DNA of 64,000 nucleotides from Candidatus Paracaedibacteraceae bacterium (GTDB lineage Bacteria; Pseudomonadota; Alphaproteobacteria; Paracaedibacterales; CAIOTO01), in the NCBI GenBank assembly GCA_030694965.1, contig JAUYTZ010000018.1, positions 207,559 to 271,558 on the forward strand, written 5' to 3'. Position numbers and translations under genes: made by a program. Below the pieces are notes generated by a model. That model was not told the origin of the DNA. It ran no database searches and saw only the letters and a list, made by a program, of their open reading frames with translations. This document shows, one piece after another, positions 38,543-47,137 of the stretch. Position 1 is the stretch's first letter, and every line of letters begins with the position of its first letter.

Positions 38543-40006
38543 TTAATGATTTATTATTATTTTTATTTGTTTTAAATTAGTATTTTTTTCATGAATAGTT
38601 TTTTTTAAATCACTCTTAAGTAAATTCATTTTTTCAAGCGTAATCATACCTTGCTCATGTAGTGCCAGAATAAATTGGTCACCAAAAGTTGTTTGTATAT
38701 CAATTTCTCCATTTAAGTGAAGGCCTTCTTTTTTTATTAAGCTTTTAATGAAAAGGAGAGTTTCTTGGTTTTGTTTTGATCGAGGAGTCGAACATGAAAA
38801 GTTAAGAGAATGCTGTTTATGTTTGTAATTTCCGTCAATAGAATCAATTATTGTTTTAAATGAGCCAACATTCAACGTTATGCCCTTTGCTTGAATATAG
38901 GGTATTGATTTTCCTTGTTTGGATTGTTCAATAAAGGCTTCTAATTGCGTTATTGTTGATGAAATAACGCCATAAAGACGTATGGAAATGTTCTTGGCTT
39001 CTATTGTTACTTTATGCCTACCTGTTGGTGTTATATAAATGGATTTTATCTTTACATCTGATCCAGGTGAATCAGGTGATTCTGCTGAAACATTGATGAG
39101 CTCATAAAAAGGTAATGTGCTAAATCCAAAATGCAATTTGCTGTCTGTATATTGAATTCCTTCTTTTTCCAGACGCTGATCAATCATTTTTTTTACACTG
39201 ATATAGCCGGCGCACCCAATAGCTATAATGATTGTTGCTAAAAAGGTTACGATACGTTTAAACCAGATTTTTTTATGTGATTGCGTGTTTAATAGTTTTG
39301 CTGAGGCCGTGTCGATTGTTCTTTGTAACACATCCATGAATTGGTCTCGTTCAAGGCCAGGTGCAATTGCAGGTTGAATATCAATAATAATCTGGCCTCG
39401 ATGCTTAAAGAAAGATTTGCGCCCCCAAAACATACCTGTATTAAGTGCAATTGGTACAACAGGCACGTTTAAGTCTTTATATAAAAGGCTGATGCCGCGT
39501 TGGTAGGGAACTATTTCTTCAGGTTTGGTGCGTGTTCCCTCAGGAAATATGAAAAGCGATTGGTTATTCGCGACTGCATTACGGCTTTGCCGCATAAGAT
39601 CACGAATAGCTGATGCTTTATTTTCACGGTCAATAAAAATAGTATCTAGTTTTTTAAGGTAGTATCCGAACAATGGAACAGAAGCAAGTTGACCTTTTGA
39701 TATGATTACAATGTCTTTAGAAAGTAAAGAAATAAAGATTGTGTCAAAAGCAGATTGATGTTTGCAGGCTATAATGCAAGCGCCATTCGATGTTGCAGCA
39801 TTTAGATGCTCTCGCCCCCGGACTGTATAGCGCAAACCAACAATAATTGAAAGCATCGTAAAACATATGCGTGTCCATGTGCGAAAAAGAAAAAAGACAG
39901 CTTTTTTTGACGCAAAAATTGTAAAGGGTAAAAAAATGATTAAATAGATACCTGTAAATGCGTAAAAAAATATGTCAAATAAAATAGATCGTATACGGAA
40001 AATCAT
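38543..40006 (-). CDS. PlsC-type acyltransferase fused to a DUF2125-like domain
   Basis: This 487-residue protein has two parts. Residues 1-240 are a 1-acylglycerol-3-phosphate acyltransferase: N-terminal TM, the HxxxxD motif in CKHQSAFDTIF, then FIDRENK and the FPEGTR motif. Near residue 250 a second TM (IVTFLATIIIAIGCAGYISV) begins, followed by ~220 residues resembling the start of alphaproteobacterial DUF2125 proteins (DQRLEKEGIQYTDSKLHFG...), normally a separate exported protein. The acyltransferase half would make phosphatidic acid; the role of the second half is unknown. The fusion is continuous in one frame with no sign of error. Confidence 0.82.
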   Translation of the reverse strand: MIFRIRSILFDIFFYAFTGIYLIIFLPFTIFASKKAVFFLFRTWTRICFTMLSIIVGLRYTVRGREHLNAATSNGACIIACKHQSAFDTIFISLLSKDIVIISKGQLASVPLFGYYLKKLDTIFIDRENKASAIRDLMRQSRNAVANNQSLFIFPEGTRTKPEEIVPYQRGISLLYKDLNVPVVPIALNTGMFWGRKSFFKHRGQIIIDIQPAIAPGLERDQFMDVLQRTIDTASAKLLNTQSHKKIWFKRIVTFLATIIIAIGCAGYISVKKMIDQRLEKEGIQYTDSKLHFGFSTLPFYELINVSAESPDSPGSDVKIKSIYITPTGRHKVTIEAKNISIRLYGVISSTITQLEAFIEQSKQGKSIPYIQAKGITLNVGSFKTIIDSIDGNYKHKQHSLNFSCSTPRSKQNQETLLFIKSLIKKEGLHLNGEIDIQTTFGDQFILALHEQGMITLEKMNLLKSDLKKTIHEKNTNLKQIKIIINH

Positions 40007-40187
40007 AATGGTTTTTGGATCATTTGTTGGAGTTTTCTAAAGGTTAAAAGTTATATGTTTACTTGTAACAGTGGTGTTAGTGCAATGCCAAATATATTAA
40101 TAAGCACTTGTTCATAAAAAACCGTTATCTTCATAGTGCGTTCGGCATGATAAAATATGCAATATGCTATGAGATTTACTAGTTTTC

Positions 40188-41609
40188 TTAAAATGTCTTA
40201 AAATATTTTATTAGTCTGCTTAGTATTAACGGTTTTTGAGCATTCGCGTGCTCTGGATGAGCTGCTCGTTGCTTTGGGTGAATTTCCAAAGTTACAACTG
40301 GGGCTTCTTTGAATATAAGTTGTGCTGCTTTTTTTATGTCATCAATAGTAACAGCTTCTATTTTTTTCTGCCATTCATTAATTTCTTCAATTGAAATGCC
40401 AAGCGCAACATATTCAGCAATTGTTTGCAAAAATCCTGTCGTGCCGTCTTTGGTGTAGGCAAGCTGTGCAGTAAGGTCAGCTTTTGTTCGTTCTAAATCA
40501 TCTTGTGATACACCGGAATTTATTAAGCGTGCAAAAATGGCTTTTAATTCTGCATAAAATGCATCGACATTTGCTGTTGGCTGTAGCATCGCTGATATTG
40601 AAAAATCACGTGGATCAATGGAAATACCGTCGTATTCAGATGATACAGAAAGAGCTAGCTTTTTATTTTCAACAAAATTTGTATAAAATTCTGTTGTTTG
40701 ATTCCCCCCAAGTAAATGCGAGAGAACGGTTAATGGATAGTAATATGTCTTACCTAATTCTGAACGAAATTGCGGAGCATCATAAGAGTATTGCAGTAAA
40801 ATAGCTGAGTTACGTTTGTTGTATTGCTTGATTAATTGCGTAACCCCTTCACGTGGTGGGTTTTGTGGGCGTCTTCGAATAGGGGTATCCTTTTTTTCAA
40901 AATTACCAAACTCTTTTTCAATGTGCGGCAGTATTTCTGCAAGTGTAACTTTTCCAGTTATAATGATAGTTGCATTGTTTGGGTGATACCATGTGTCATA
41001 ATGTTTACGGACAGACTGAAATGTATACTTTTTTATATGATGAGGAAATCCAATTGGTGTTACACCATAAGGGTGATATGGGTGCATTGCACGCAAGAAG
41101 CTTTCATACGCTGTCCCAAATGGATTGTTGTCAAAGCGCATTAAACGTTCTTCTAGCACAACACCCATTTCTGATATAATTTCATGTTCTTGGAATGTGA
41201 GATTGCGCATGCGGTCAGCTTCTGCACTAATTATGAATTCAAGGTGTTTTTTTGCTATTGTTGTGTGATAAAGGGTGTAGTCATAGGAAGTTTGCGCATT
41301 GTTCTGACCACCTTTTTGTAAAATTTGTTTATTGAATTCAGCGCCAGGAATCTTTTTTGTTCCTTTGAACATCATATGTTCTAAAAAGTGGGAAAGACCA
41401 ACTTCATCAATAGGATCATCAGCTGTGCCTACATGGTAAACGATACCAACAGTCACAACTGGGGCTAACCCACTTGGAACAACTATGACTTTAAGACCAT
41501 TTTTTAAAGTGTAGGTTTGTGCGGTAATAAGTGGCTTGTTAGCAAAGGTCATAAATGTTGATCCAAATAATATCAGAAATGTAAAATAAATTTTGATGAA
41601 TAGGCGCAT
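40188..41609 (-). CDS. M16 family zinc protease (catalytic subunit)
   Basis: A 473-residue exported protein with a signal peptide (FTFLILFGSTFMTFA). It carries the inverted zinc motif HFLEH (His74, Glu77, His78) and a downstream Glu in the EMGVVLEE segment, so it should be active. The second half holds the inactive M16_C fold. It belongs to the pitrilysin/processing-peptidase group found in alphaproteobacteria as a pair. It starts 3 bp after the stop of the other M16 gene. Confidence 0.93.
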   Translation of the reverse strand: MRLFIKIYFTFLILFGSTFMTFANKPLITAQTYTLKNGLKVIVVPSGLAPVVTVGIVYHVGTADDPIDEVGLSHFLEHMMFKGTKKIPGAEFNKQILQKGGQNNAQTSYDYTLYHTTIAKKHLEFIISAEADRMRNLTFQEHEIISEMGVVLEERLMRFDNNPFGTAYESFLRAMHPYHPYGVTPIGFPHHIKKYTFQSVRKHYDTWYHPNNATIIITGKVTLAEILPHIEKEFGNFEKKDTPIRRRPQNPPREGVTQLIKQYNKRNSAILLQYSYDAPQFRSELGKTYYYPLTVLSHLLGGNQTTEFYTNFVENKKLALSVSSEYDGISIDPRDFSISAMLQPTANVDAFYAELKAIFARLINSGVSQDDLERTKADLTAQLAYTKDGTTGFLQTIAEYVALGISIEEINEWQKKIEAVTIDDIKKAAQLIFKEAPVVTLEIHPKQRAAHPEHANAQKPLILSRLIKYFKTF

Positions 41610-41612
41610 TAG

Positions 41613-43049
41613 TTAATCCTTTTTGCCAACAACGGGGAATGTAAGATCTTCACTTTTGCCAACAACGAGGAATGTAAGATCTTCACTTTTAAGCATGCGC
41701 GCAGCGACACGTTTAATGTCATCTGTTGTAATTTTTGTAAACAGCTCTTCACGATCGCTTACGTATGTTTTTGGTAATCCTTCGCTTTGATATGAAAGTA
41801 AAACTTTTACAATGCTTGATGTTTCATCAAAATTTAACGGATAAGATTCTGTTACAAATTGTTTTTGTAAGTCAAGTTCACTTTGCGTAATGCCATTTTT
41901 AGCAATATCTTGCCATTGTTCACGTATAAGCTTTATCACTTCATCAACGGATGCTGTTTTTGTTGATGTTCCACCTAACATCCCATATTTTAAATTATAA
42001 TTAAAAAGCCCCAATGAGATTGAATAGGAAAGCCCGCGTTTTTCACGAATTTCTTTCCATAAACGTGACTCAAATGCATTGCCGCCAAGTGCTTGGGTAA
42101 GAAGATAGGCAGCATAAAAATCAGGGTCTTTTCGGTCAATACCAGGATGTGCAAAGTAAATGATAGTTTGGGGAACATCCATCGTTTTATGAATGATTTT
42201 ACCAGCATTTTCTAGCTTGCCACAGTTTGATTTTGTAATCTTTTCACCTTTTGGAAGAGATGCGATGAGATCTTCTAAATCAGCTTTGAGTTTAGATTCA
42301 GAAATATTGCCAGCGGCAGCAATTTTAAGGTTTGACTGTGTTAATGTACGTTTTAATTGTTCGCGTAAATCCGCACTTGTTATCTTAGGTATAAACTCAA
42401 GTCTTTTTTCGATGTTATTCACATATGGATGTTTCTCACCCCAAATATTTGCAAGCAAATGTTCTTTTGCTACAACTTGAGGTTGATGAAGTGATTGCAT
42501 GAGCCCAGCGCCGATTTGTTGTTGTAGGCGGGTAATGGCATCATTTTCAAAAATTGGTTCTGTGAGAGCAAGTTTCACAAGCTTAAAAGCTTCGGCAATG
42601 TTTGATGTGATTGTTTTAAAAACAACGGTAATATTATCTTGATTGGATGAAATGGACATGTGTACATTTTTTTCAATCAATTTTTTTTTAAAAGCTTGGC
42701 TGTTATAAGGGCCGGCTCCTTCATCAAGCATTGATGTTAAAAAATGGCTAAGACCAGGCTTGTTTTCCGGATTGGACTGCTGACCTGCAAATTCGAATAC
42801 CAGGCCAATAGTTACAATTTCAAGCTCTGGATTTTCAACAAACCAAACAGGTTGGCCGTCTTTTAACGCGAAATCTTTGATGTCGACAGGGGCAATTTTA
42901 TGTTTTTCTGTGCTAGAAGCATTAGCTGCATTAGTTGCTTGCGTTGTTGTTTTTGCGCTTGCGTGTGAAAGCATCAAGTGATTCTCCAAGGTTAAAAATG
43001 CACAACTTGTATATAAAATTGCCTTTGTCCAGTTTTTCATGGTGTACAA
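41613..43049 (-). CDS. M16 family protein, non-catalytic partner
   Basis: A 478-residue exported M16 homologue with a signal peptide. At the position of the zinc motif it has HFLTSMLDEGA, so the Glu and second His are lost, and it is likely a structural partner of the downstream catalytic M16 protein, as in other alphaproteobacterial pairs. The C-terminus ends in a tandem 11-residue copy (SEDLTFLVVGK then SEDLTFPVVGK) caused by a 33-bp DNA duplication. The gene is in the lspA - lipoprotein - M16 - M16 unit, 3 bp from its neighbours. Confidence 0.93.
   Translation of the reverse strand: MYTMKNWTKAILYTSCAFLTLENHLMLSHASAKTTTQATNAANASSTEKHKIAPVDIKDFALKDGQPVWFVENPELEIVTIGLVFEFAGQQSNPENKPGLSHFLTSMLDEGAGPYNSQAFKKKLIEKNVHMSISSNQDNITVVFKTITSNIAEAFKLVKLALTEPIFENDAITRLQQQIGAGLMQSLHQPQVVAKEHLLANIWGEKHPYVNNIEKRLEFIPKITSADLREQLKRTLTQSNLKIAAAGNISESKLKADLEDLIASLPKGEKITKSNCGKLENAGKIIHKTMDVPQTIIYFAHPGIDRKDPDFYAAYLLTQALGGNAFESRLWKEIREKRGLSYSISLGLFNYNLKYGMLGGTSTKTASVDEVIKLIREQWQDIAKNGITQSELDLQKQFVTESYPLNFDETSSIVKVLLSYQSEGLPKTYVSDREELFTKITTDDIKRVAARMLKSEDLTFLVVGKSEDLTFPVVGKKD
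41621..41686. repeat. 33-bp tandem duplication at the end of the M16 gene
   Basis: Units 41621-41653 and 41654-41686 differ at one base (cgggga vs cgagga). The unit is 11 codons, so the frame is preserved. Confidence 0.97.
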
Positions 43050-43052
43050 GCC

Positions 43053-43565
43053 TTATTTGGATTGTGTTGTAGATGATGAGGAAGCTATTTCTTTTTTAGT
43101 AGGTTCAGATGTATTTTTTGCATTTGCTGCGATCTTTTTTCCCATTTTAGAAATAGTATCTGTAATGCCATCACCAGAAGTTGATTCGTTTGATTCTTCT
43201 TTATTAACTGTTTCACGTATCTTAGGATCAGCTTTTGTTTCTGCGCTTGCTTTTTCAACGATAGCTTTTGCATTGGTTGATTCTGCACTGCTTGTTTTTG
43301 ATGTGTGTCCAAGTAATACTTTTTTTACTTTAAGTGAAGCGTTGTCATCTGCTTGTTTTTTTGCATTTTTTACACCTACTGTATTATTTGCAGATGGTGG
43401 TGCTAAATGATAGCTGGGTGGCATGCTAAGAGGGGGATTTTCAGCAATATTAAATTCATCAGCCTGATAATGGTCTAGACCAAAAGTGCTTCTTAGTGTG
43501 TCACAGCCTGTTAGAATGACAAATGACATTGCCGCCAAGAGTGAAATGCTAATTCTTTTAACCAT
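43053..43565 (-). CDS. DUF3035 lipoprotein (BamF-like)
   Basis: A 170-residue lipoprotein: signal peptide with lipobox LTGC, then the DUF3035 core ADEFNIAENPPLSMPPSYHLAPP, which matches the alphaproteobacterial pattern (DEF...PPL..PP...LRPP). In Caulobacter a protein of this type (BamF) belongs to the outer-membrane beta-barrel assembly complex. The C-terminal two-thirds is Ser/Lys-rich and probably disordered. It lies between lspA and the M16 pair with 3-bp spacings, the usual alphaproteobacterial order. Confidence 0.8.
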   Translation of the reverse strand: MVKRISISLLAAMSFVILTGCDTLRSTFGLDHYQADEFNIAENPPLSMPPSYHLAPPSANNTVGVKNAKKQADDNASLKVKKVLLGHTSKTSSAESTNAKAIVEKASAETKADPKIRETVNKEESNESTSGDGITDTISKMGKKIAANAKNTSEPTKKEIASSSSTTQSK

Positions 43566-43568
43566 ATA

Positions 43569-44087
43569 TTACTTACCTTTTTTGATTATATTTTTTAGAG
43601 AATGCCACGTTTGACTTCCTAATACAAGTATCACTCCAATAACAATGGCAGAGTCAGCGATATTAAAAGTTGGCCAATAATATTGTTTTAAGTGAAACTG
43701 TAAGAAGTCAACTACGCCACCGTAGAAAAAACGATCAAGAATGTTACCTATGGCGCCGCCAATAATTAGACTAAAGGAAATTTCTTCAAATCGATCTTTT
43801 GTTTGAATCACTAGATGAGTGAGATATCCACAAAGGCCTGTTGCCATAAGAATAAGTAGCCAAAAGCCAAGCATACCATTGGATTGAAACATGCCAAAAC
43901 TAACCCCTGTATTGTAGGTAAGTGTGAAATTGAAAACGGAACAAATATAGACAATTTGGTGCTTTGTTAGTGTGTATAAAATAATGAGTTTTGTTAGTTG
44001 ATCCGCCGCAAGTGTCCCAATAATAATTGGAATAACCGTTTTTATTTTAAAAAGAAGTGGGCTTGATTTTTGTTTCTTTTTCGACAT
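43569..44087 (-). CDS. lspA: signal peptidase II (lipoprotein signal peptidase)
   Basis: A 172-residue inner-membrane aspartyl protease that cleaves prolipoprotein signals after diacylglyceryl addition. Four TM segments are visible. The catalytic Asp residues are in GNILDRFFYGGVVDF and NIADSAIV. The N-terminus MSKKKQKSSPLLF is Lys-rich and longer than in E. coli. It is the first gene of the lspA unit. A run of 10 C (minus strand) lies 27-36 bases before its ATG. Confidence 0.95.
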   Translation of the reverse strand: MSKKKQKSSPLLFKIKTVIPIIIGTLAADQLTKLIILYTLTKHQIVYICSVFNFTLTYNTGVSFGMFQSNGMLGFWLLILMATGLCGYLTHLVIQTKDRFEEISFSLIIGGAIGNILDRFFYGGVVDFLQFHLKQYYWPTFNIADSAIVIGVILVLGSQTWHSLKNIIKKGK

Positions 44088-44113
44088 GGAATAAATGTTC
44101 TTTCTAAAAAGAA

Positions 44114-44123
44114 GGGGGGGGGG
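44114..44123. repeat. G10 homopolymer (C10 on the minus strand) upstream of lspA
   Basis: Ten consecutive G residues in an otherwise AT-rich region, 27 bases before the lspA ATG. The 310-bp gap around it (44088-44397) contains no other clear feature. Confidence 0.9.
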
Positions 44124-44397
44124 ATGATTTTTTGAAAAACTATAATTGATGTTTTAATCTGTATTTCTGTGCATCTGCCTTTATTATCTTTGAGTTTCAT
44201 CTTTGCAATTTCGAGGTTTTCCACTCTCTAACATCTTTACTGGCTTAAAAGCATATATAATAGATATTCATGCTGAGCTTAGAAGGTTATATAGCCCTTA
44301 AGATCAAGTTCAAGGATGACACGTAAGAAAACAAAATGGTACTTCAAGAGATAATGTTTAAGTTAGCATGAATAAAATCCAAAAAAGCTAGCTCAAA

Positions 44398-45348
44398 CTA
44401 AAGTCCCTTTTGTCCCATGTTAATAAATTTATCACGACGTGCATTGAGTAGTTGATTGCCATCAAGCGCTATTAATGGAATAAGTGCACCTTCAATAGCT
44501 TCTTTAACCTGGCGAATCATAGCTGTTTTATTACGATGTGCACCACCTGTTGGTTCAGGGATGATTTTATCAATGACACCCAATTGGATCAAATCTTGAG
44601 CAGTCAGTTTTTGAGCTTCAGCTGCTTCTGGTGCTTTCGTTGAGCTACGCCATAAAATGGATGCGCAGCCTTCAGGTGAAATTACTGAGTAAACAGCATG
44701 CTCAAGCATTAAGATCGTATTGGCAGCTGCGATTGCTATTGCACCGCCAGATCCACCTTCACCAATAACAACGCTAAGTAGTGGGACTTTAATATCGAGG
44801 CAAACTTCTATGCACTTTGCAATAGCTTCTGCTTGGCCGCGTTCTTCAGCTTCAATGCCTGGGAATGCGCCTGCCGTATCTACAAACGTAATAACAGGTA
44901 GGTTGAAGCGGTTCGCAAGAAGCATAAGACGTTGTGCTTTTCTGTATCCTTCAGGTTTTGGCATGCCAAAATTGTGCTTAATACGAGATTCTGTATCATG
45001 GCCTTTTTGTTGACCTATAACCATTACAGATCGTCCCAATAGGTGGCCAAAACCACCAACGATTGAACAGTCTTCACCAAATAGCCTGTCGCCAGAAAGA
45101 GGCATGAAATTATCAATGAGAACGTCGAGATAATCAAAAAACTTTGGGCGGTCAGGGTGGCGTGCTACCTGCACCTTTTGCCATGGCGTTAGATTTTGAT
45201 ATGTTTGCTTAAGCAAGCGATCTGCTTTGTTTTGTAGGCGCGCAACTTCGTCCGCAATATTTAAATCACGACCTGATATATGGCGTAACTCTTCAATTTT
45301 GCCTTCAAGGTCTGCTATTGGTTTTTCGAAATCTAAAAATTTTATCAT
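44398..45348 (-). CDS. accA: acetyl-CoA carboxylase carboxyltransferase subunit alpha
   Basis: The alpha half of the carboxyltransferase that makes malonyl-CoA in fatty-acid synthesis. I start it at ATG 45348, giving 316 residues beginning MIKFLDFEKPIADLEGKI, the normal AccA start; a longer form would need a TTG and adds 27 odd Lys/Asn residues. GGAGG lies upstream but 20 bases away, so the start is by homology. Core motifs GDRLFGEDCSIVGGFG, FVDTAGAFPGIEAEERGQAEAIA and GEGGSGGAIAI are intact. accD is not nearby. Confidence 0.95.
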   Translation of the reverse strand: MIKFLDFEKPIADLEGKIEELRHISGRDLNIADEVARLQNKADRLLKQTYQNLTPWQKVQVARHPDRPKFFDYLDVLIDNFMPLSGDRLFGEDCSIVGGFGHLLGRSVMVIGQQKGHDTESRIKHNFGMPKPEGYRKAQRLMLLANRFNLPVITFVDTAGAFPGIEAEERGQAEAIAKCIEVCLDIKVPLLSVVIGEGGSGGAIAIAAANTILMLEHAVYSVISPEGCASILWRSSTKAPEAAEAQKLTAQDLIQLGVIDKIIPEPTGGAHRNKTAMIRQVKEAIEGALIPLIALDGNQLLNARRDKFINMGQKGL

Positions 45349-45451
45349 ACTTTTTTTACTATTCTTTGCCTCCTTATTTTCTAAACTGCTTTTGCCAATA
45401 AGGCAAGTTTTGTTTTTTTTATTGTGCAATTTTGTTAGAAACTAATAGAGG

Positions 45452-45943
45452 CTAATTTGGATCTTTGTTTGAATTGTAATGTTTTTTGTTTGGCATTTTC
45501 TTTGTGTTGTTTGATGCTGAATCTTCTAAAACAAAAGCAAGCACCCCAAAGTCTTGTTTTAAACTTGTGTATAAAATGCTATCTTTCAATGTTTGTTTAC
45601 AGTGATATACAGGTTTCATTTTACTTGTGTCAATATTGATAATACCAAATACATGGTCAACATCTATATAAATCGTTTCTTGCTCGGAAGCTTGGTATAC
45701 AAGACCGAATGAACACTCGCCTTTGCGTGTTGTTGGTTCTATGTGATGTCCAAGGTGAACGACCGGCAAAACATGATTGCGCCATAGCCTATGTTTGTCA
45801 ACGATATGATTATGTGTTGTTATTTTAAGATTTTTATCTTGTTGTGCGTGGTATTCTTTCAAATTAACAATTTCAAGAAGGCGATTTGTTGGAACAGCTA
45901 AGTGAAACTGACTGGAGCGTATGAGAAGCACGTCTTTAGACAT
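45452..45943 (-). CDS. CheW-like domain protein, stand-alone
   Basis: A 163-residue protein whose first ~130 residues look like a CheW fold: LLIRSSQFHLAVPTNRLLEIVNL at the start, RLWRNHVLPVVHLGHHIE in the middle (family: LPVIDL), then GLVYQASEQETIYIDVDHVFGI. The tail is polar. No CheA, receptor or other chemotaxis gene is in the window. It may be an adaptor for a signalling protein encoded elsewhere or a remnant with a new role. The match is by pattern only. Confidence 0.55.
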   Translation of the reverse strand: MSKDVLLIRSSQFHLAVPTNRLLEIVNLKEYHAQQDKNLKITTHNHIVDKHRLWRNHVLPVVHLGHHIEPTTRKGECSFGLVYQASEQETIYIDVDHVFGIINIDTSKMKPVYHCKQTLKDSILYTSLKQDFGVLAFVLEDSASNNTKKMPNKKHYNSNKDPN

Positions 45944-46060
45944 AATAATTAATCATTTTCATTTTTTTAAGAGATATGCAAAATCATGCATTGTCGCGGT
46001 TATGTGAATACTATATATTAAATTGACATATCTAAATTAATATTAAGTTAATGTGTTTTT

Positions 46061-47137
46061 TTATTTGTATATTGAATTAAAATATTTAAATATATTGATC
46101 ATTGAATTTTCTGTGCCAATGGATATACGCAGATAATCATGGAGGTTATATTGTGTCATCGGACGTACAATAAATCCATTTTCTCCAAGATTCTTATAAA
46201 ATGAGTTGGCACGATTGGGCAAATGAATGAGTACAAAGTTGCTACAGGATGGAATAAATGTGATCTTTTTTTCAGTTAAAATAACTTCAAATTTTTTACG
46301 CCAAAGATGTGTGAAATTAACTGTTTTTTTTACAAAATTTGGGTCATTAAGGGCCGTTATACCTGCCTTCTGCGCTATTATGGATGTGTTGAATGGTGCA
46401 CGTATATGATTAATTGAATTAATGATAGTTTCTGATGCGTGCATCCATCCAAGCCTAAGTCCAGCTAAGCCGTAGGCTTTTGAAAAGGATCTTGTTACAA
46501 CAACGTTAGGGTGTGTCGTAACAAATTCGTGACCAGCTGTGTATGTGTGATCTGTTTGTAAATATTCAGCATAAGCTGCATCAAGTACAAGTATAACAGA
46601 GGAGGGCAGAGCACTAAGAAGATTTTTAAGTTCATCCCTATGCAAAAAATTACCAATGGGATTACCTGGATGATCAATATAAATCATTTTTGTTTTATGC
46701 GTTATATTCGTCAAAATATTAGCTATCTTTAGTGCTTTATCCTCACCTTCGCGTGGGATATACTTTGGAATAGCTGATACACTTAACGCTGCAATTGCAT
46801 AGACACCAAACCCATATTCAGGAATAAGCACTTCATCGCCTGGCGATAGGTATGTACGCGCAAGTAAGTGTAAAAGTTCTTCACTGCCGCATCCGCAAAG
46901 AATATTAATTGCAGGGATGCCAAAGGTATGAGAGAGTGCGCTCTTTAGTTGTGTTGCTGTGCCATCTGGATATGTATGTACGTTCGAAAATGTTGAGAGC
47001 ATTTCATAAACAGCTTTGCTTGCCCCAAATGGATTTTCATTAGATGCAAGGTTATGCTGCTGAATAAAGTTTGGTGGAACATTATTTCCACCAATATAAG
47101 GGATTATTTGATAGAGCGATGCGTGTGGAGACTTCAT
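46061..47137 (-). CDS. hisC: histidinol-phosphate aminotransferase family PLP enzyme
   Basis: A 358-residue fold-type I PLP enzyme. It has SNENPFGAS near the N-terminus, YIDHPGNPIGNF, LVLDAAYAEY and the PLP-lysine motif TRSFSKAYGLAGLRLGW, with the phosphate-binding Arg following. C-terminal YLRISIGTENSM is normal. No other histidine biosynthesis genes are near, so it may instead transaminate aromatic amino acids, as HisC homologues can. Its ATG overlaps the stop of the upstream exported-protein gene by one base (TAATG). Confidence 0.86.
   Translation of the reverse strand: MKSPHASLYQIIPYIGGNNVPPNFIQQHNLASNENPFGASKAVYEMLSTFSNVHTYPDGTATQLKSALSHTFGIPAINILCGCGSEELLHLLARTYLSPGDEVLIPEYGFGVYAIAALSVSAIPKYIPREGEDKALKIANILTNITHKTKMIYIDHPGNPIGNFLHRDELKNLLSALPSSVILVLDAAYAEYLQTDHTYTAGHEFVTTHPNVVVTRSFSKAYGLAGLRLGWMHASETIINSINHIRAPFNTSIIAQKAGITALNDPNFVKKTVNFTHLWRKKFEVILTEKKITFIPSCSNFVLIHLPNRANSFYKNLGENGFIVRPMTQYNLHDYLRISIGTENSMINIFKYFNSIYK

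Noticed and set aside
43039..43410. 123-aa plus-strand frame opposite the BamF-like lipoprotein
   Set aside because: It is antisense to a clear lipoprotein gene in a conserved cluster and has no domain of its own.
44042..44224. A 60-aa minus-strand gene ahead of lspA
   Set aside because: No ribosome site or domain and it overlaps lspA. Kept only as part of the C10 slippage idea.
45349..45429. A longer AccA beginning at TTG 45429
   Set aside because: The extra 27 residues are Lys/Asn-rich and not found in AccA; the family start MxxFLDFEKPI falls at ATG 45348.
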